Shown here: piece after piece, positions 17,739 through 26,371 of the stretch
How positions within the stretch are numbered: the first letter of the stretch is position 1
How the letters are laid out: the number at the start of each line of letters is the position of its first letter
DNA from: CG2-30-46-19 sp034414555
GTDB lineage: Bacteria; Chloroflexota; Dehalococcoidia; GIF9; AB-539-J10
NCBI GenBank assembly: GCA_034414555.1
Contig: DAOUMA010000016.1
Span: 124,001 to 188,000 of the forward strand
DNA: 64,000 bases
Direction: 5' to 3'
Translations under genes and position numbers: made by a program
The notes under the pieces: model-generated
Told to the model about the DNA's origin: nothing
Databases searched by the model: none
What the model saw: only the letters and a program-made list of their open reading frames with translations

Positions 17739-18158
17739 GTGCTAACGATTAATCAGCTTGTTCGCAAGGGGCGCAAGAAACCTGGTAAACGAACCAAGGT
17801 TCCAGCGTTGCATTTAAGTTACAATGCTATAAAAGGCAGAACTCGCCGGACTGAAGGTTCACCTCAAAAGCGAGGCGTTTGCATTGAGGTTAAGACTGTT
17901 ACTCCTAAGAAACCGAATTCGGCACTACGTAAGGTTGCTCGTGTAAGGCTAACTAACGGGATGGAAGTGACCGCTTATATTCCTGGTGAAGGGCATAATT
18001 TGCAAGAACATTCAGTGGTTTTAATCCGTGGTGGTAGAGTCAAAGATGTTCCCGGAATTGGCTACCACATTGTTCGTGGTACCCTGGATACCGAAGGGGT
18101 GGCTAATCGGAAACAGGGTCGTAGTCGATACGGTACTAAACGGACTGCAGGTAAGTGA
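17739..18158 (+). CDS. rpsL: Ribosomal protein uS12
   Basis: 139-residue decoding-site protein of the small subunit. The conserved TPKKPNSALRK and the PGIGYHIVRG loop are intact, with the lysines linked to streptomycin action present. GTG start at 17739. It opens the str operon, nine bases before rpsG. Confidence 0.96.
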   Translation: MLTINQLVRKGRKKPGKRTKVPALHLSYNAIKGRTRRTEGSPQKRGVCIEVKTVTPKKPNSALRKVARVRLTNGMEVTAYIPGEGHNLQEHSVVLIRGGRVKDVPGIGYHIVRGTLDTEGVANRKQGRSRYGTKRTAGK

Positions 18159-18166
18159 GGTAGCAC

Positions 18167-18640
18167 ATGCCGAGAAAAAGTAACAAGGTAGTAAAAAGAG
18201 AAATTCCTCCTGACGCTAAATATGGAAGTGTTATCGTGTCTAAATTTATTAATAAACTCATGTTGCGCGGGCAGAAAGCCACTGCTGAGCGTGTTGTTTA
18301 TGATGCTTTGTTGCTTACCAGTGAACGAGCGGATGGTAACCCTGTGGAAGTTCTAGAACGGGCGGTTAAGAATGCCACACCAGCTCTTATGGTTAAGTCG
18401 CGACGCATTGGTGGGGCTACATACCAAGTTCCTGTGGAAGTAGAAGAAAATCGGGGGAGTTCTATCGCAATGAGATGGTTAATTAGTGCAGCGAGAGCAC
18501 GCCATGGTAATTCAATGGCAGAAAAATTAGCTGCTGAGTTGACTGATGCTGTTCGTGATCAAGGAGCGGCAATTAAAAAGCGCAGCGATGTTTATCGGAT
18601 GGCTGAAGCTAATAGAGCCTTCGTACATTATCGTTGGTGA
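18167..18640 (+). CDS. rpsG: Ribosomal protein uS7
   Basis: 157-residue primary assembly protein of the 30S head (MPRKSNKVVKREIPPDAKYGS, GGATYQVPVEV). It contacts 16S rRNA and the E-site tRNA. Full length. It follows rpsL and its stop is just before the fusA Shine-Dalgarno. Confidence 0.96.
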   Translation: MPRKSNKVVKREIPPDAKYGSVIVSKFINKLMLRGQKATAERVVYDALLLTSERADGNPVEVLERAVKNATPALMVKSRRIGGATYQVPVEVEENRGSSIAMRWLISAARARHGNSMAEKLAAELTDAVRDQGAAIKKRSDVYRMAEANRAFVHYRW

Positions 18641-18649
18641 GGAGTGGGC

Positions 18650-20725
18650 GTGTCACGAACTTTCCCTTTAGAAAAGATACGTAATATGGGCATCATTGCC
18701 CATATAGACGCTGGTAAAACTACTGCTACGGAGAGGATACTCTACCATACAGGGCGCACTTACAAGATTGGCGAGGTAGATGAAGGTACTGCGACCATGG
18801 ATTGGATGCAACAGGAACGTGAGCGTGGCATTACTATTACTTCTGCAGCTACCACCTGCTACTGGCGTGAGTACCGCATCAACATCATTGATACTCCTGG
18901 GCATGTAGATTTCACTGCTGAGGTGGAACGTAGTCTTCGTGTGTTAGATGGTGGCATCGTAATACTCGATGCTTTAGCAGGTGTCGAAGCTCAATCAGAG
19001 ACAGTGTGGCGCCAGGCAAACAAATATAATGTAGCTAGGCTCTGTTTTCTAAACAAGATGGACAGAGTCGGTGCTGACTTTTATCACGCCGTAAGAATGG
19101 TAGAAGAGCGGCTTCAAGCTAAACCGTTACCCATAGAGCTCCCTCTAGGGGTTGAAAATCTTTTCCGAGGAGTCATTGACCTTGTGGAGAATAAAGCTAT
19201 TACTTTCCCTGATAATCCTGATTTAATGCCTGTGATGGAAACTATTCCTGAGAGTGATAGGGCTGTAGTGGCTGAGTACCGTCAAAAATTAATTGAGAGA
19301 TTGGCTGAAAGTGATAATCAGATTATGCAAATGTATCTCGAAGGCCAGGATATCCCGGTCTCATTATTAAAAGGTGTTATAAGAAAGTTAACCATAGCTA
19401 ATCAAGTAGTACCTGTTCTTTGTGGTAGTGCTCTGCGAGGTAAAGGGATACGTCCTCTGCTCGATGCCGTTGTTGATTATCTTCCTTCGCCTCTGGATAT
19501 TCCTCCTATCTCTGCAATGGGGCTTAGTGGCGAGAAGAGAATTATTTGTCGGCCTAATGATGAAGATGCTCTCGCAGCGTTGGTTTTTAAAACAGTTTCT
19601 GACCCATTTATGGGCAGATTAAGTTATATCCGTGTGTATTCAGGGGAAATAAAAGCTGGGGCTCAGGTTCTTAACTCCACGAGAAATGGAAGGGAACGGC
19701 TGGGAAAGCTATATCTTATGCATGCTAATCACCGGGAGGAAATCGATGAAGCTGACACAGGTGCCATTGTAGCTGTTGTTGGACTTAAGAAGACATTCAC
19801 CGGTGACACGATTTGCAATGTTACCTCTCCTTTGCTCCTTGAATCTATACATTTTCCTGAGCCAGTGATTTCAATGGCGATTGAACCTAAAAGTAAGGCT
19901 GACCAGGATAAATTACATAATGTGTTAAATAAACTTATGGATGAAGACCCGACCTTCAAGTGTTACCAGAATTCAGAGACTGGTCAAACTATTATTTCAG
20001 GCATGGGTGAGCTTCATCTTGAGGTTCTCACGGAGCGTGCTTCGCGTGAATTTGGAATAAAGGTAAATGTTGGTAAGCCACAAGTCGCTTATAAGGAAAC
20101 AATAACCATCCCGGTAGAATCTGAAGGGAAATTTATTCGTCAGTCTGGAGGTAAAGGACAGTATGGACATGTTTGGCTTAGGCTGGAGCCTGGTGAGAGA
20201 GGTAGTGGTTTTGCCTTTTTTAATCAAATCCGCAGTGGAGTCATACCTAGGGAATTCATTTCTGCTATAGAAGCAGGTAGCCGAGCAGCTGTGCAAAGCG
20301 GAGTATCTGGATATCCTGTGGTGGACATTAAAGTAACTCTATACGATGGTAGTTTCCATGAAGTCGATTCTTCTGATTTGGCGTTTAACATAGCAGCGTC
20401 TATTGCAGTGAAGAACGGTATACCTAAGGCTAAGCCCATCTTGCTCGAACCAATTATGAAGGTAGGAATAGTCACTCCAGAGCAATTTCTAGGGGAAATT
20501 TTAGGTGATTTAAATTCAAGAAGAGCCCATATTGAAAACATTGAGGCCCACGAGACTTTTTCTATTATTCGTTGTTTCGTTCCCCTATCGGAACTCTTTG
20601 GTTTCGCTGGAGATTTGAGATCACTCAGCCAGGGAAGGGCAAATTGCACTATGGAATTTTGTCGTTATCAGGAATTACCTAGTAATTTAGCCAAGCAGCA
20701 TATGGCTGAGATGGCGGTGAGATAG
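18650..20725 (+). CDS. fusA: Translation elongation factor G
   Basis: GTPase of about 691 residues that drives translocation. G1 is AHIDAGKTT, the switch region ERGITITSAA, G3 DTPGH and G4 NKMD; domains II-V follow, with the domain IV tip DSSDLAFNIAAS. Two GTG starts are in frame (18644 and 18650). The second, five bases after GAGGAG, is preferred. The stop TAG is followed directly by the rpsJ ATG, and no tuf gene intervenes. Confidence 0.95.
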   Translation: MSRTFPLEKIRNMGIIAHIDAGKTTATERILYHTGRTYKIGEVDEGTATMDWMQQERERGITITSAATTCYWREYRINIIDTPGHVDFTAEVERSLRVLDGGIVILDALAGVEAQSETVWRQANKYNVARLCFLNKMDRVGADFYHAVRMVEERLQAKPLPIELPLGVENLFRGVIDLVENKAITFPDNPDLMPVMETIPESDRAVVAEYRQKLIERLAESDNQIMQMYLEGQDIPVSLLKGVIRKLTIANQVVPVLCGSALRGKGIRPLLDAVVDYLPSPLDIPPISAMGLSGEKRIICRPNDEDALAALVFKTVSDPFMGRLSYIRVYSGEIKAGAQVLNSTRNGRERLGKLYLMHANHREEIDEADTGAIVAVVGLKKTFTGDTICNVTSPLLLESIHFPEPVISMAIEPKSKADQDKLHNVLNKLMDEDPTFKCYQNSETGQTIISGMGELHLEVLTERASREFGIKVNVGKPQVAYKETITIPVESEGKFIRQSGGKGQYGHVWLRLEPGERGSGFAFFNQIRSGVIPREFISAIEAGSRAAVQSGVSGYPVVDIKVTLYDGSFHEVDSSDLAFNIAASIAVKNGIPKAKPILLEPIMKVGIVTPEQFLGEILGDLNSRRAHIENIEAHETFSIIRCFVPLSELFGFAGDLRSLSQGRANCTMEFCRYQELPSNLAKQHMAEMAVR

Positions 20726-21034
20726 ATGAGCAACCAAAAAGTCCGGGTTAAAATAAGAGGTTTTGACCATAGATTGGTTGATCAGTCAGTGAGACAGATA
20801 GTGGATACTGTGGAACGTACTGGAGCCATAGTTGTTGGTCCTATACCCTTGCCTACAAAAATAGAGAAGTTTTGCGTTATTCGTTCCCCGAATATTGATA
20901 AGGATTCTAGAGAGCAGTTTGAAATTCGCACACATAAGCGGTTAATAGACATCTTACAACCTAGCGCTAAAACTATAGATGCTCTAAGTCAACTTAACTT
21001 ACCTTCTGGTGTGCAAGTAGATATCAAATTGTGA
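20726..21034 (+). CDS. rpsJ: Ribosomal protein uS10
   Basis: 102-residue head protein of the 30S subunit, also NusE in antitermination complexes (VRVKIRGFDHRLVDQS, GPIPLPTKIEKFCVIRSP). It starts immediately after the fusA stop, which joins the str and S10 operons. Confidence 0.96.
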   Translation: MSNQKVRVKIRGFDHRLVDQSVRQIVDTVERTGAIVVGPIPLPTKIEKFCVIRSPNIDKDSREQFEIRTHKRLIDILQPSAKTIDALSQLNLPSGVQVDIKL

Positions 21035-21041
21035 TAAAGCG

Positions 21042-21662
21042 ATGGTTCAGGGCATTATTGGCAAGAAGATAGGTATGACGCAAGTTTTCCTAGAGAATGG
21101 CGAAGTGGCAGCAGTAACTGCTATTGAAGCTGGTCCTTGTTTTGTCACCCAGGTGAAGAATGAGAACAAAGATGGGTATAATGCTATCCAGCTTGGTTTT
21201 GGTAAGGTAAACCATCTTAACTCGCCTCAATCTGGACACCTCAAAGGTATAGAGGAAGTTCGTTATCTTCATGAGTTCAAGACCGACGATGTTAGCTCAC
21301 ATCAGCGTGGTCAGCAAATGGATGTCGGATTTTTGAAAAAAGGTGACTTAGTAAATGTAAGCGGTTTCTCTAAGGGGAAGGGTTTTGCCGGTGCAGTAAA
21401 ACGCCATCATTTTGCCGGAGGACCAAAAACGCATGGACAATCTGACCGTCATCGTGCTCCAGGGTCGATCGGTGCTACCACGTTTCCAGGCAGGGTGTTT
21501 AAAGGAAAGCGTATGGCTGGACATATGGGGCAGCGGAAAGTAACTGTGCATAATGTTGAGGTCATCGAAGCTGATTCGAATCGCAGCCTGTTGTTATTAA
21601 AGGGTGCTGTACCCGGGGCTAATAAGGGATTATTGGTTATTTCGAAAGTGGAGGAAGTGTAA
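21042..21662 (+). CDS. rplC: Ribosomal protein uL3
   Basis: 206-residue early-assembly protein of the 50S subunit (IIGKKIGMTQVF, the long loop HRAPGSIGA, RMAGHMGQRKVTVHN) that reaches toward the peptidyl-transferase centre. Its TAA abuts the rplD GTG. Confidence 0.96.
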   Translation: MVQGIIGKKIGMTQVFLENGEVAAVTAIEAGPCFVTQVKNENKDGYNAIQLGFGKVNHLNSPQSGHLKGIEEVRYLHEFKTDDVSSHQRGQQMDVGFLKKGDLVNVSGFSKGKGFAGAVKRHHFAGGPKTHGQSDRHRAPGSIGATTFPGRVFKGKRMAGHMGQRKVTVHNVEVIEADSNRSLLLLKGAVPGANKGLLVISKVEEV

Positions 21663-22310
21663 GTGCAAGTCCCGGTTTATAATCCATCCGGTGAGGTTGT
21701 TACACAACTAGAGATTAGCGATGATATCTTCGGTCTTCCTTTTAATGATGCTGTGGTTCATCAAGCATTAGTAAGGCAATTAGCTAATAAGCGTCAAGGT
21801 ACTGCGTCCACGAAAACAAGGGGAGAAGTCCGTGGAAGCACGAGGAAACTTTATGCGCAAAAACATACCGGACGAGCAAGGAGAGGAGCTGTAGGGTCAC
21901 CGCTGCTTAGAGGAGGAGGAATAGTTTTTGGTCCCCACCCTCGTACGTATCACCAAGCTATGCCTAAGAAAATGAGGCGTCTAGCTTTAAAGTGCGTTCT
22001 TTCTGCCAAAGTTAGAGAGGGTAATATGAAAGTGGTTGAGGAGTTTACTTTTGATAAGCCAGGAACAAAGGAAATGATTAACATCTTATCAGCACTTGGT
22101 ATCGATTCTTCAGTATTAATTGTTACTCCTGATGCTACTCCAAATGTAGTTAAGTCAGCTAGCAATTTAATTAATGTGGATGTTTTACCTTCGGCTTTGA
22201 TCAATGTGGCTGATTTGTTTTCTCATCAAAAGCTAATGATTACTATTGATGCAATACATAAAATAGAGCAAACTTGGGGAAGAAAGGTGATTAAGCATGC
22301 ATCCCTATGA
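21663..22310 (+). CDS. rplD: Ribosomal protein uL4
   Basis: 215-residue exit-tunnel protein with the conserved extended loop STKTRGEVRGSTRKLYAQKHTGRARRG. In enteric bacteria uL4 autoregulates the S10 operon; no such leader is evident here because the operons are joined. GTG start; the last 14 bases overlap rplW. Confidence 0.95.
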   Translation: MQVPVYNPSGEVVTQLEISDDIFGLPFNDAVVHQALVRQLANKRQGTASTKTRGEVRGSTRKLYAQKHTGRARRGAVGSPLLRGGGIVFGPHPRTYHQAMPKKMRRLALKCVLSAKVREGNMKVVEEFTFDKPGTKEMINILSALGIDSSVLIVTPDATPNVVKSASNLINVDVLPSALINVADLFSHQKLMITIDAIHKIEQTWGRKVIKHASL

Positions 22311-22581
22311 AGTTTTACGGCGTCCCATAATCTCGGAGAAAGCTACATCGCTTCAAGAGGGAAATAAGTATGTCTTCGAAGTAGCTAGAGAAACTAATAA
22401 GGCTCAAATTAAACAGGCGATTGAGCTGGCATTTAAAGTAAAAGTATCTAAAGTAAACGTGATAACCACACCTGGGAAGACGAAGAGAATGGGCAGGAGA
22501 GAAGTAACAAGTTCACCATGGAAAAAAGCAGTAGTTACTCTGGGACCAGGTGATAAGATCAGTTTCTTTGAGGGTGTTTAA
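22297..22581 (+). CDS. rplW: Ribosomal protein uL23
   Basis: 94-residue protein at the 50S tunnel exit and docking site for trigger factor and SRP (YEVLRRPIISEKATSL, KRMGRREV). Overlaps rplD by 14 bases. A 31-codon gene follows before rplB. Confidence 0.95.
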   Translation: MHPYEVLRRPIISEKATSLQEGNKYVFEVARETNKAQIKQAIELAFKVKVSKVNVITTPGKTKRMGRREVTSSPWKKAVVTLGPGDKISFFEGV

Positions 22582-22593
22582 AAAGGGTTAACC

Positions 22594-22689
22594 ATGGGCT
22601 CAGTAATAAAGTGGAGAAAAAAGAAGATGTCCAAGCATCATCATCGGAAGCTCCTTAAGAAAACTCGATGGATGAGGAAACATCCCTAG
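22594..22689 (+). CDS. 31-residue bS22/COX24 (AURKAIP1)-like ribosomal protein
   Basis: A tiny, very basic ORF in the 128-base gap between rplW and rplB. Its translation starts MGSVIKWRKKKMSKHHHRKL and continues LKKTRWMRKHP. MGSVIK...R.KRM.K.K.RKLL..TR is the hallmark of the COX24/AURKAIP1 domain: actinobacterial bS22, found as an extra small-subunit protein in mycobacterial ribosomes, and mitochondrial mS38. ATG at 22594 follows AAAGGG. Both neighbours are ribosomal genes in the same operon with tight spacing, which supports a ribosomal role; placement in the S10 operon is unusual. Its residue count is below common gene-finder cut-offs, so it may be missed in annotations. Confidence 0.82.
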   Translation: MGSVIKWRKKKMSKHHHRKLLKKTRWMRKHP

Positions 22690-22709
22690 ATATAAATTGG
22701 AGGTAATTT

Positions 22710-23531
22710 GTGGCATTAAAAAGTTACAAGCCAACTTCTCCTGGTAGGAGAGGGATGGTTAAAGCTAGCTTTGAAGAAATAACTAAGGCAGTTCCTGAAA
22801 AATCACTGCTCTTGCCATTGCGGAAGAAAGGGGGACGCAATAGTCGCGGTGTAATAACAGTACGCCACCGTGGTGGTGGGGCCAAACGTAAGCTTAGGGT
22901 CATCGATTTTAAGAGGGATAAAATTGGCGTTCCTGGCAAAGTGGCTGCCATTGAATATGATCCTAATCGTTCAGCTCGGATCGCATTAATTTATTATGCT
23001 GATGGAGAAAAACGTTATATCCTTGCTCCCTTAGGTCTTCAGGTGAGAGACGTTGTTGAGGCAGGGGAGCAAGTTGACATAAGAATAGGAAATGTCTTGC
23101 CTATCGGTTTGATTCCAACAGGCACGTTAATTCATAATATTGAAATTGAGCCTGGCAGGGGTGGTCAGCTTGTTCACAGCGCTGGGGCTGCTGCTCAAAT
23201 ATTGAGTAAGGAGGGTAAATATGTCTCGCTTCAGTTGCCCTCGGGTGAATTACGGAAGTTTCACCACAAGTGTTGGGCTACCATCGGACAACTAGGTAAC
23301 GTTGAGCATGAGAATTTGGTGCTGGGTAAGGCAGGATGTCGGAGGTGGTTGGGATTCCGTCCTTCAGTCCGTGGTTCTGCTATGTCTCCGAGAGACCATC
23401 CTCATGGAGGTGGAGAGGGTAGGTGTCCTCGTGGGATGCCTCCTAAGACACCTTGGGGGAAGCCGGCACTGGGGCGAAAGACACGCCGTAATAAGAAATC
23501 GGATACAATGATTATTAAGCGAAGGAAGTGA
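22710..23531 (+). CDS. rplB: Ribosomal protein uL2
   Basis: 273-residue core protein needed for subunit association and peptidyl transfer (GRNSRGVITVRHRGGGAKR, the conserved SAMSPRDHPHGGGEGR with the key histidine). GTG start at 22710 with GGAGG six bases upstream. Confidence 0.96.
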   Translation: MALKSYKPTSPGRRGMVKASFEEITKAVPEKSLLLPLRKKGGRNSRGVITVRHRGGGAKRKLRVIDFKRDKIGVPGKVAAIEYDPNRSARIALIYYADGEKRYILAPLGLQVRDVVEAGEQVDIRIGNVLPIGLIPTGTLIHNIEIEPGRGGQLVHSAGAAAQILSKEGKYVSLQLPSGELRKFHHKCWATIGQLGNVEHENLVLGKAGCRRWLGFRPSVRGSAMSPRDHPHGGGEGRCPRGMPPKTPWGKPALGRKTRRNKKSDTMIIKRRK

Positions 23532-23532
23532 A

Positions 23533-23820
23533 ATGTCGAGGTCACGTAAAAAAGGCCCCTATTGCGATGCGAAATTACTTAGGAAAATAGAGGCGCTCAA
23601 TAATTCGGGGGAGAAGGCGGTAATAAGGACTTGGTCCCGTGCTTCTACTATCCTTCCCCAAATGATAGGGCACACTATTGCTGTTCATAATGGGAGGAGA
23701 CACGTACCTATTTTTATCACTGAAGGCATGGTTGGGCATAAGTTGGCAGAATTTGCTCCTACCAGAACATTTAGAGGGCATGCTAGCAAGGCTAAAGTTA
23801 CTGTACAGGAGAAGAAGTAA
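23533..23820 (+). CDS. rpsS: Ribosomal protein uS19
   Basis: 95-residue head protein (MSRSRKKGPYCDAKLLRKIE, GHKLAEFAPTRTFRGH). Starts one base after the rplB stop and ends four bases before rplV. Confidence 0.96.
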   Translation: MSRSRKKGPYCDAKLLRKIEALNNSGEKAVIRTWSRASTILPQMIGHTIAVHNGRRHVPIFITEGMVGHKLAEFAPTRTFRGHASKAKVTVQEKK

Positions 23821-23824
23821 GCGA

Positions 23825-24163
23825 ATGAAGGTAAAAGCTATAGCTAAGGACGTTGGTATCTCAGCTCAAAAGGTTCGTTTGGTGGCTGATGTAGTTAAAG
23901 GTAGAAAAATTGATGAGGCATTAACAATCCTTGGTTTTCTACCTACTCCGGCAGCTAAGGCTGTAGCCAAAGTAATTAAATCAGCAGCAGCTAATGCTGA
24001 AAATAATTTTCAAATATCCCCTTCTGTCCTTATAATTAGTGAAATCCTTTGTGATCAAGGGCATACTTTGAAGAGGTTTCGCCCACAGGCAAGAGGACGA
24101 ATAAGCCCCATTTTAAAGCGGGCTAGCCATATTACAGTGCTTGTTACGGAGGAGGGAAGTTAA
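23825..24163 (+). CDS. rplV: Ribosomal protein uL22
   Basis: 112-residue tunnel protein (MKVKAIAKDVGISAQKVRLVADVVKG..., C-terminal RFRPQARGRISPILKRASHITV). The open frame runs back to 23678, inside rpsS, but homology begins at ATG 23825, which is chosen. Confidence 0.95.
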   Translation: MKVKAIAKDVGISAQKVRLVADVVKGRKIDEALTILGFLPTPAAKAVAKVIKSAAANAENNFQISPSVLIISEILCDQGHTLKRFRPQARGRISPILKRASHITVLVTEEGS

Positions 24164-24165
24164 CC

Positions 24166-24837
24166 TTGGGGCATAAAGTTCACCCACGCGGTTTTAGATT
24201 GGGCATTAGTCAGGGCTGGGATGCTAAATGGTATGCTGAAAAGAACTATAGCCGCTTCTTACAGGAGGACCTAAAATTACGCAAGGCTATAGCACAAAGA
24301 TGCCATGGAAGTGGTGTTTCTCGGGTGGAAACCGAGCGGCTTGGAGACGAGATAGGTTTAACCATTTATTCTGTTCATCCCGGCATTCTTATTGGGAGAG
24401 GGGGGCAAAATATAGAAATATTAAAAAAGGAGTTGGAGAAAATTAGCGATGGGAAAATTAGGTTGACTATTCGAGAGGTTGAGCGTCCGGAGCTTGAAGC
24501 TCACCCTGTAGCTCAAAACATAGCTGAACGAATCGAAAACAGAATTCCATTTCGCCGGGTAATGAAACAGGCAGCTTTTAGAACCTTAGAAGCAGGCGCA
24601 AGGGGGATAAAGATAAAGTGTAGTGGCAGGCTTGGTGGAGCAGAGATCGCTCGTTTTGAGACTTTGCATCAAGGGCAAATGCCATTGCATAAGTTATCTG
24701 CTGATATAGACTATGGTTTTGTCGAAGCTCATACGGCGATGGGACGTATCGGGGTTAAAGTGTGGATTTATAGAGGCGATATTTCTAAGGAGGTAATGAA
24801 GGAAAGTGCTACAACCGAAACGAGTGAAATATCGTAA
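24166..24837 (+). CDS. rpsC: Ribosomal protein uS3
   Basis: 223-residue protein with an N-terminal KH domain (ILIGRGGQNIEILKKELEK) and the C-terminal S3 domain; part of the mRNA entry channel with helicase activity. TTG start at 24166, preceded by GGAGGGAAG. Its 3' end overlaps rplP by 32 bases. Confidence 0.95.
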   Translation: MGHKVHPRGFRLGISQGWDAKWYAEKNYSRFLQEDLKLRKAIAQRCHGSGVSRVETERLGDEIGLTIYSVHPGILIGRGGQNIEILKKELEKISDGKIRLTIREVERPELEAHPVAQNIAERIENRIPFRRVMKQAAFRTLEAGARGIKIKCSGRLGGAEIARFETLHQGQMPLHKLSADIDYGFVEAHTAMGRIGVKVWIYRGDISKEVMKESATTETSEIS

Positions 24838-25234
24838 AGTCCGCAGAGGTCACTTGAGAGGGGAAGCCACTAGTGGTAATGCTGTGGTCTTCGGTGATTT
24901 TGGATTGATGGCTGAGGAATCTGCTTGGCTAACAGCAAGGCAGATTGAGGCTGCTCGACGTGTTTTGGTGCGTTATGTACGGCGTGGTGGTAAATTATGG
25001 CTACGCATTTTTCCAGATAAGGTGGTAACCAAGAAGCCGGCAGAGACAAGGATGGGGGGAGGTAAAGGTTCTCCCGATCATTGGGTAGCTGTAGTTAAAA
25101 GAGGCAGAATTATTTTTGAAATGGGTGGCATAACTGAAAGCTTAGCTCGTGAAGCAATGCATCTTGCTTCTTACAAGCTTCCCATTGCTACTAGCTTTAT
25201 TACAAAAGGAGAGATGAAGGTTGAAGGTCAGTGA
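24806..25234 (+). CDS. rplP: Ribosomal protein uL16
   Basis: 142-residue protein close to the A-site and central protuberance (MLQPKRVKYRKVRRGHLRG, MGGGKGSPDHWVAVVKRGRI). GTG start inside rpsC; the unusually long 32-base overlap suggests translational coupling. It also overlaps rpmC. Confidence 0.95.
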   Translation: MLQPKRVKYRKVRRGHLRGEATSGNAVVFGDFGLMAEESAWLTARQIEAARRVLVRYVRRGGKLWLRIFPDKVVTKKPAETRMGGGKGSPDHWVAVVKRGRIIFEMGGITESLAREAMHLASYKLPIATSFITKGEMKVEGQ

Positions 25235-25415
25235 AATTCGTGCTCTTGGTGATGAAGAGCTGTTAAAGCAATTGGAAGAGGCTCGTGAAGAGCTCTTCAA
25301 TCTTCGTTTTCGTTTAGCTACTCGACAACTTGGCAATCACCGTGAGTTACCGCGAGTTAAGAAGGAGATTAGCAGACTTAAGACTGTTCTTCGAGAAAGA
25401 GAACTTAATATATGA
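25221..25415 (+). CDS. rpmC: Ribosomal protein uL29
   Basis: 64-residue two-helix protein at the tunnel exit (MKVSEIRALGDEELLKQLEEAREELFNLRF). TTG start at 25221, 14 bases inside rplP; its stop overlaps the rpsQ ATG. Confidence 0.93.
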   Translation: MKVSEIRALGDEELLKQLEEAREELFNLRFRLATRQLGNHRELPRVKKEISRLKTVLRERELNI

Positions 25416-25708
25416 TGAGTCATTTAGGAAAAAGAAGGGTTAGAACTGGGGTAGTAGTGAGTGACAAAATGGATAAAACTGTTGTAGTAGCTGTAGAGAC
25501 GGTAAAAACACATCAGTTGTATAAAAAATTGGTGAAGCATATCAAAAAATATAAAGCTCATGATGAAAATAATGCTTGTAAGGTTGGAGACAAGGTAAAG
25601 ATTGTGGAGATGCGCCCTCTATCTAAGGGAAAAAGATGGCGAGTAGTGGAACTCACATCGAAATCAACAGGAGTACAGGAGAATGATTCAATCCTACACC
25701 AGAGTTAA
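25412..25708 (+). CDS. rpsQ: Ribosomal protein uS17
   Basis: 98-residue OB-fold protein (KRRVRTGVVVSDKMDKTVVVAVE) with a C-terminal tail longer than in E. coli. The last 26 bases overlap rplN, so its tail STGVQENDSILHQS is also coding for uL14's start. Confidence 0.94.
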   Translation: MMSHLGKRRVRTGVVVSDKMDKTVVVAVETVKTHQLYKKLVKHIKKYKAHDENNACKVGDKVKIVEMRPLSKGKRWRVVELTSKSTGVQENDSILHQS

Positions 25709-26051
25709 AGTAGCTGATAATACAGGAGCTAAGCAAATCATGTGTATCAACGTGCCTGGTGGCACTAAAAGAAGATATGCTTATGTTGGCGATATTATTG
25801 TAGCCTCGGTAAAACGATCTATGCCGCATGGTATGGTGGAACAAGGTGAGGTAGTACGAGCTGTGGTTGTCCGTGTGGCTAAACCTTACCGCCGCACAGA
25901 TGGCTCTTATATTAAATTCGAGGAGAATGCTGCAGTAATTCTTGACGATAAGAATAATCCTAAAGGAAGCCGTATTTTTGGTCCTGTGGCTAGAGAGCTT
26001 CGAGGTAAGAATTTTACTAAAATAATTTCGTTGGCTCCAGAGGTTGTATAA
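25683..26051 (+). CDS. rplN: Ribosomal protein uL14
   Basis: 122-residue protein at the subunit interface (MIQSYTRVKVADNTGAKQIMCI). ATG at 25683 with ACAGGAG upstream, inside rpsQ. Confidence 0.96.
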   Translation: MIQSYTRVKVADNTGAKQIMCINVPGGTKRRYAYVGDIIVASVKRSMPHGMVEQGEVVRAVVVRVAKPYRRTDGSYIKFEENAAVILDDKNNPKGSRIFGPVARELRGKNFTKIISLAPEVV

Positions 26052-26052
26052 G

Positions 26053-26364
26053 ATGAAGATAAGGAGAAACGATACTATTGTTGTTGTTGCTGGCAAAGAG
26101 AAGGGCAAGAAGGGGAAAGTTCGTAAAGTTCTTCCTAAGGAGAATAAAATTATAGTGGAAGGTGTCAATCTGATTAAACGTCACTCTAGGACTCGAGGGG
26201 CAGCCCGACAGGCTGGCATTATTGAGCTTGAAGCTCCGCTACATTGTTCAAATGTAATGCTACTTTGCGCTAAGTGTGGTAAACCAGCGCGAGTTGGTTT
26301 GCGTTTTCTAGATGACGGTAGAAAAGTGCGAATTTGCCGTTCTTGTAACGAGGTGATTGATTAA
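26053..26364 (+). CDS. rplX: Ribosomal protein uL24
   Basis: 103-residue assembly-initiator protein with a KOW motif (RRNDTIVVVAGKEKGKKGKVRKV) and a zinc-ribbon-like CAKCGKPARV...CRSC in the C-terminal half. ATG 26053 is chosen over the in-frame TTG at 26044, since homology starts at MKIRR. Confidence 0.94.
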   Translation: MKIRRNDTIVVVAGKEKGKKGKVRKVLPKENKIIVEGVNLIKRHSRTRGAARQAGIIELEAPLHCSNVMLLCAKCGKPARVGLRFLDDGRKVRICRSCNEVID

Positions 26365-26371
26365 TAGTAGC

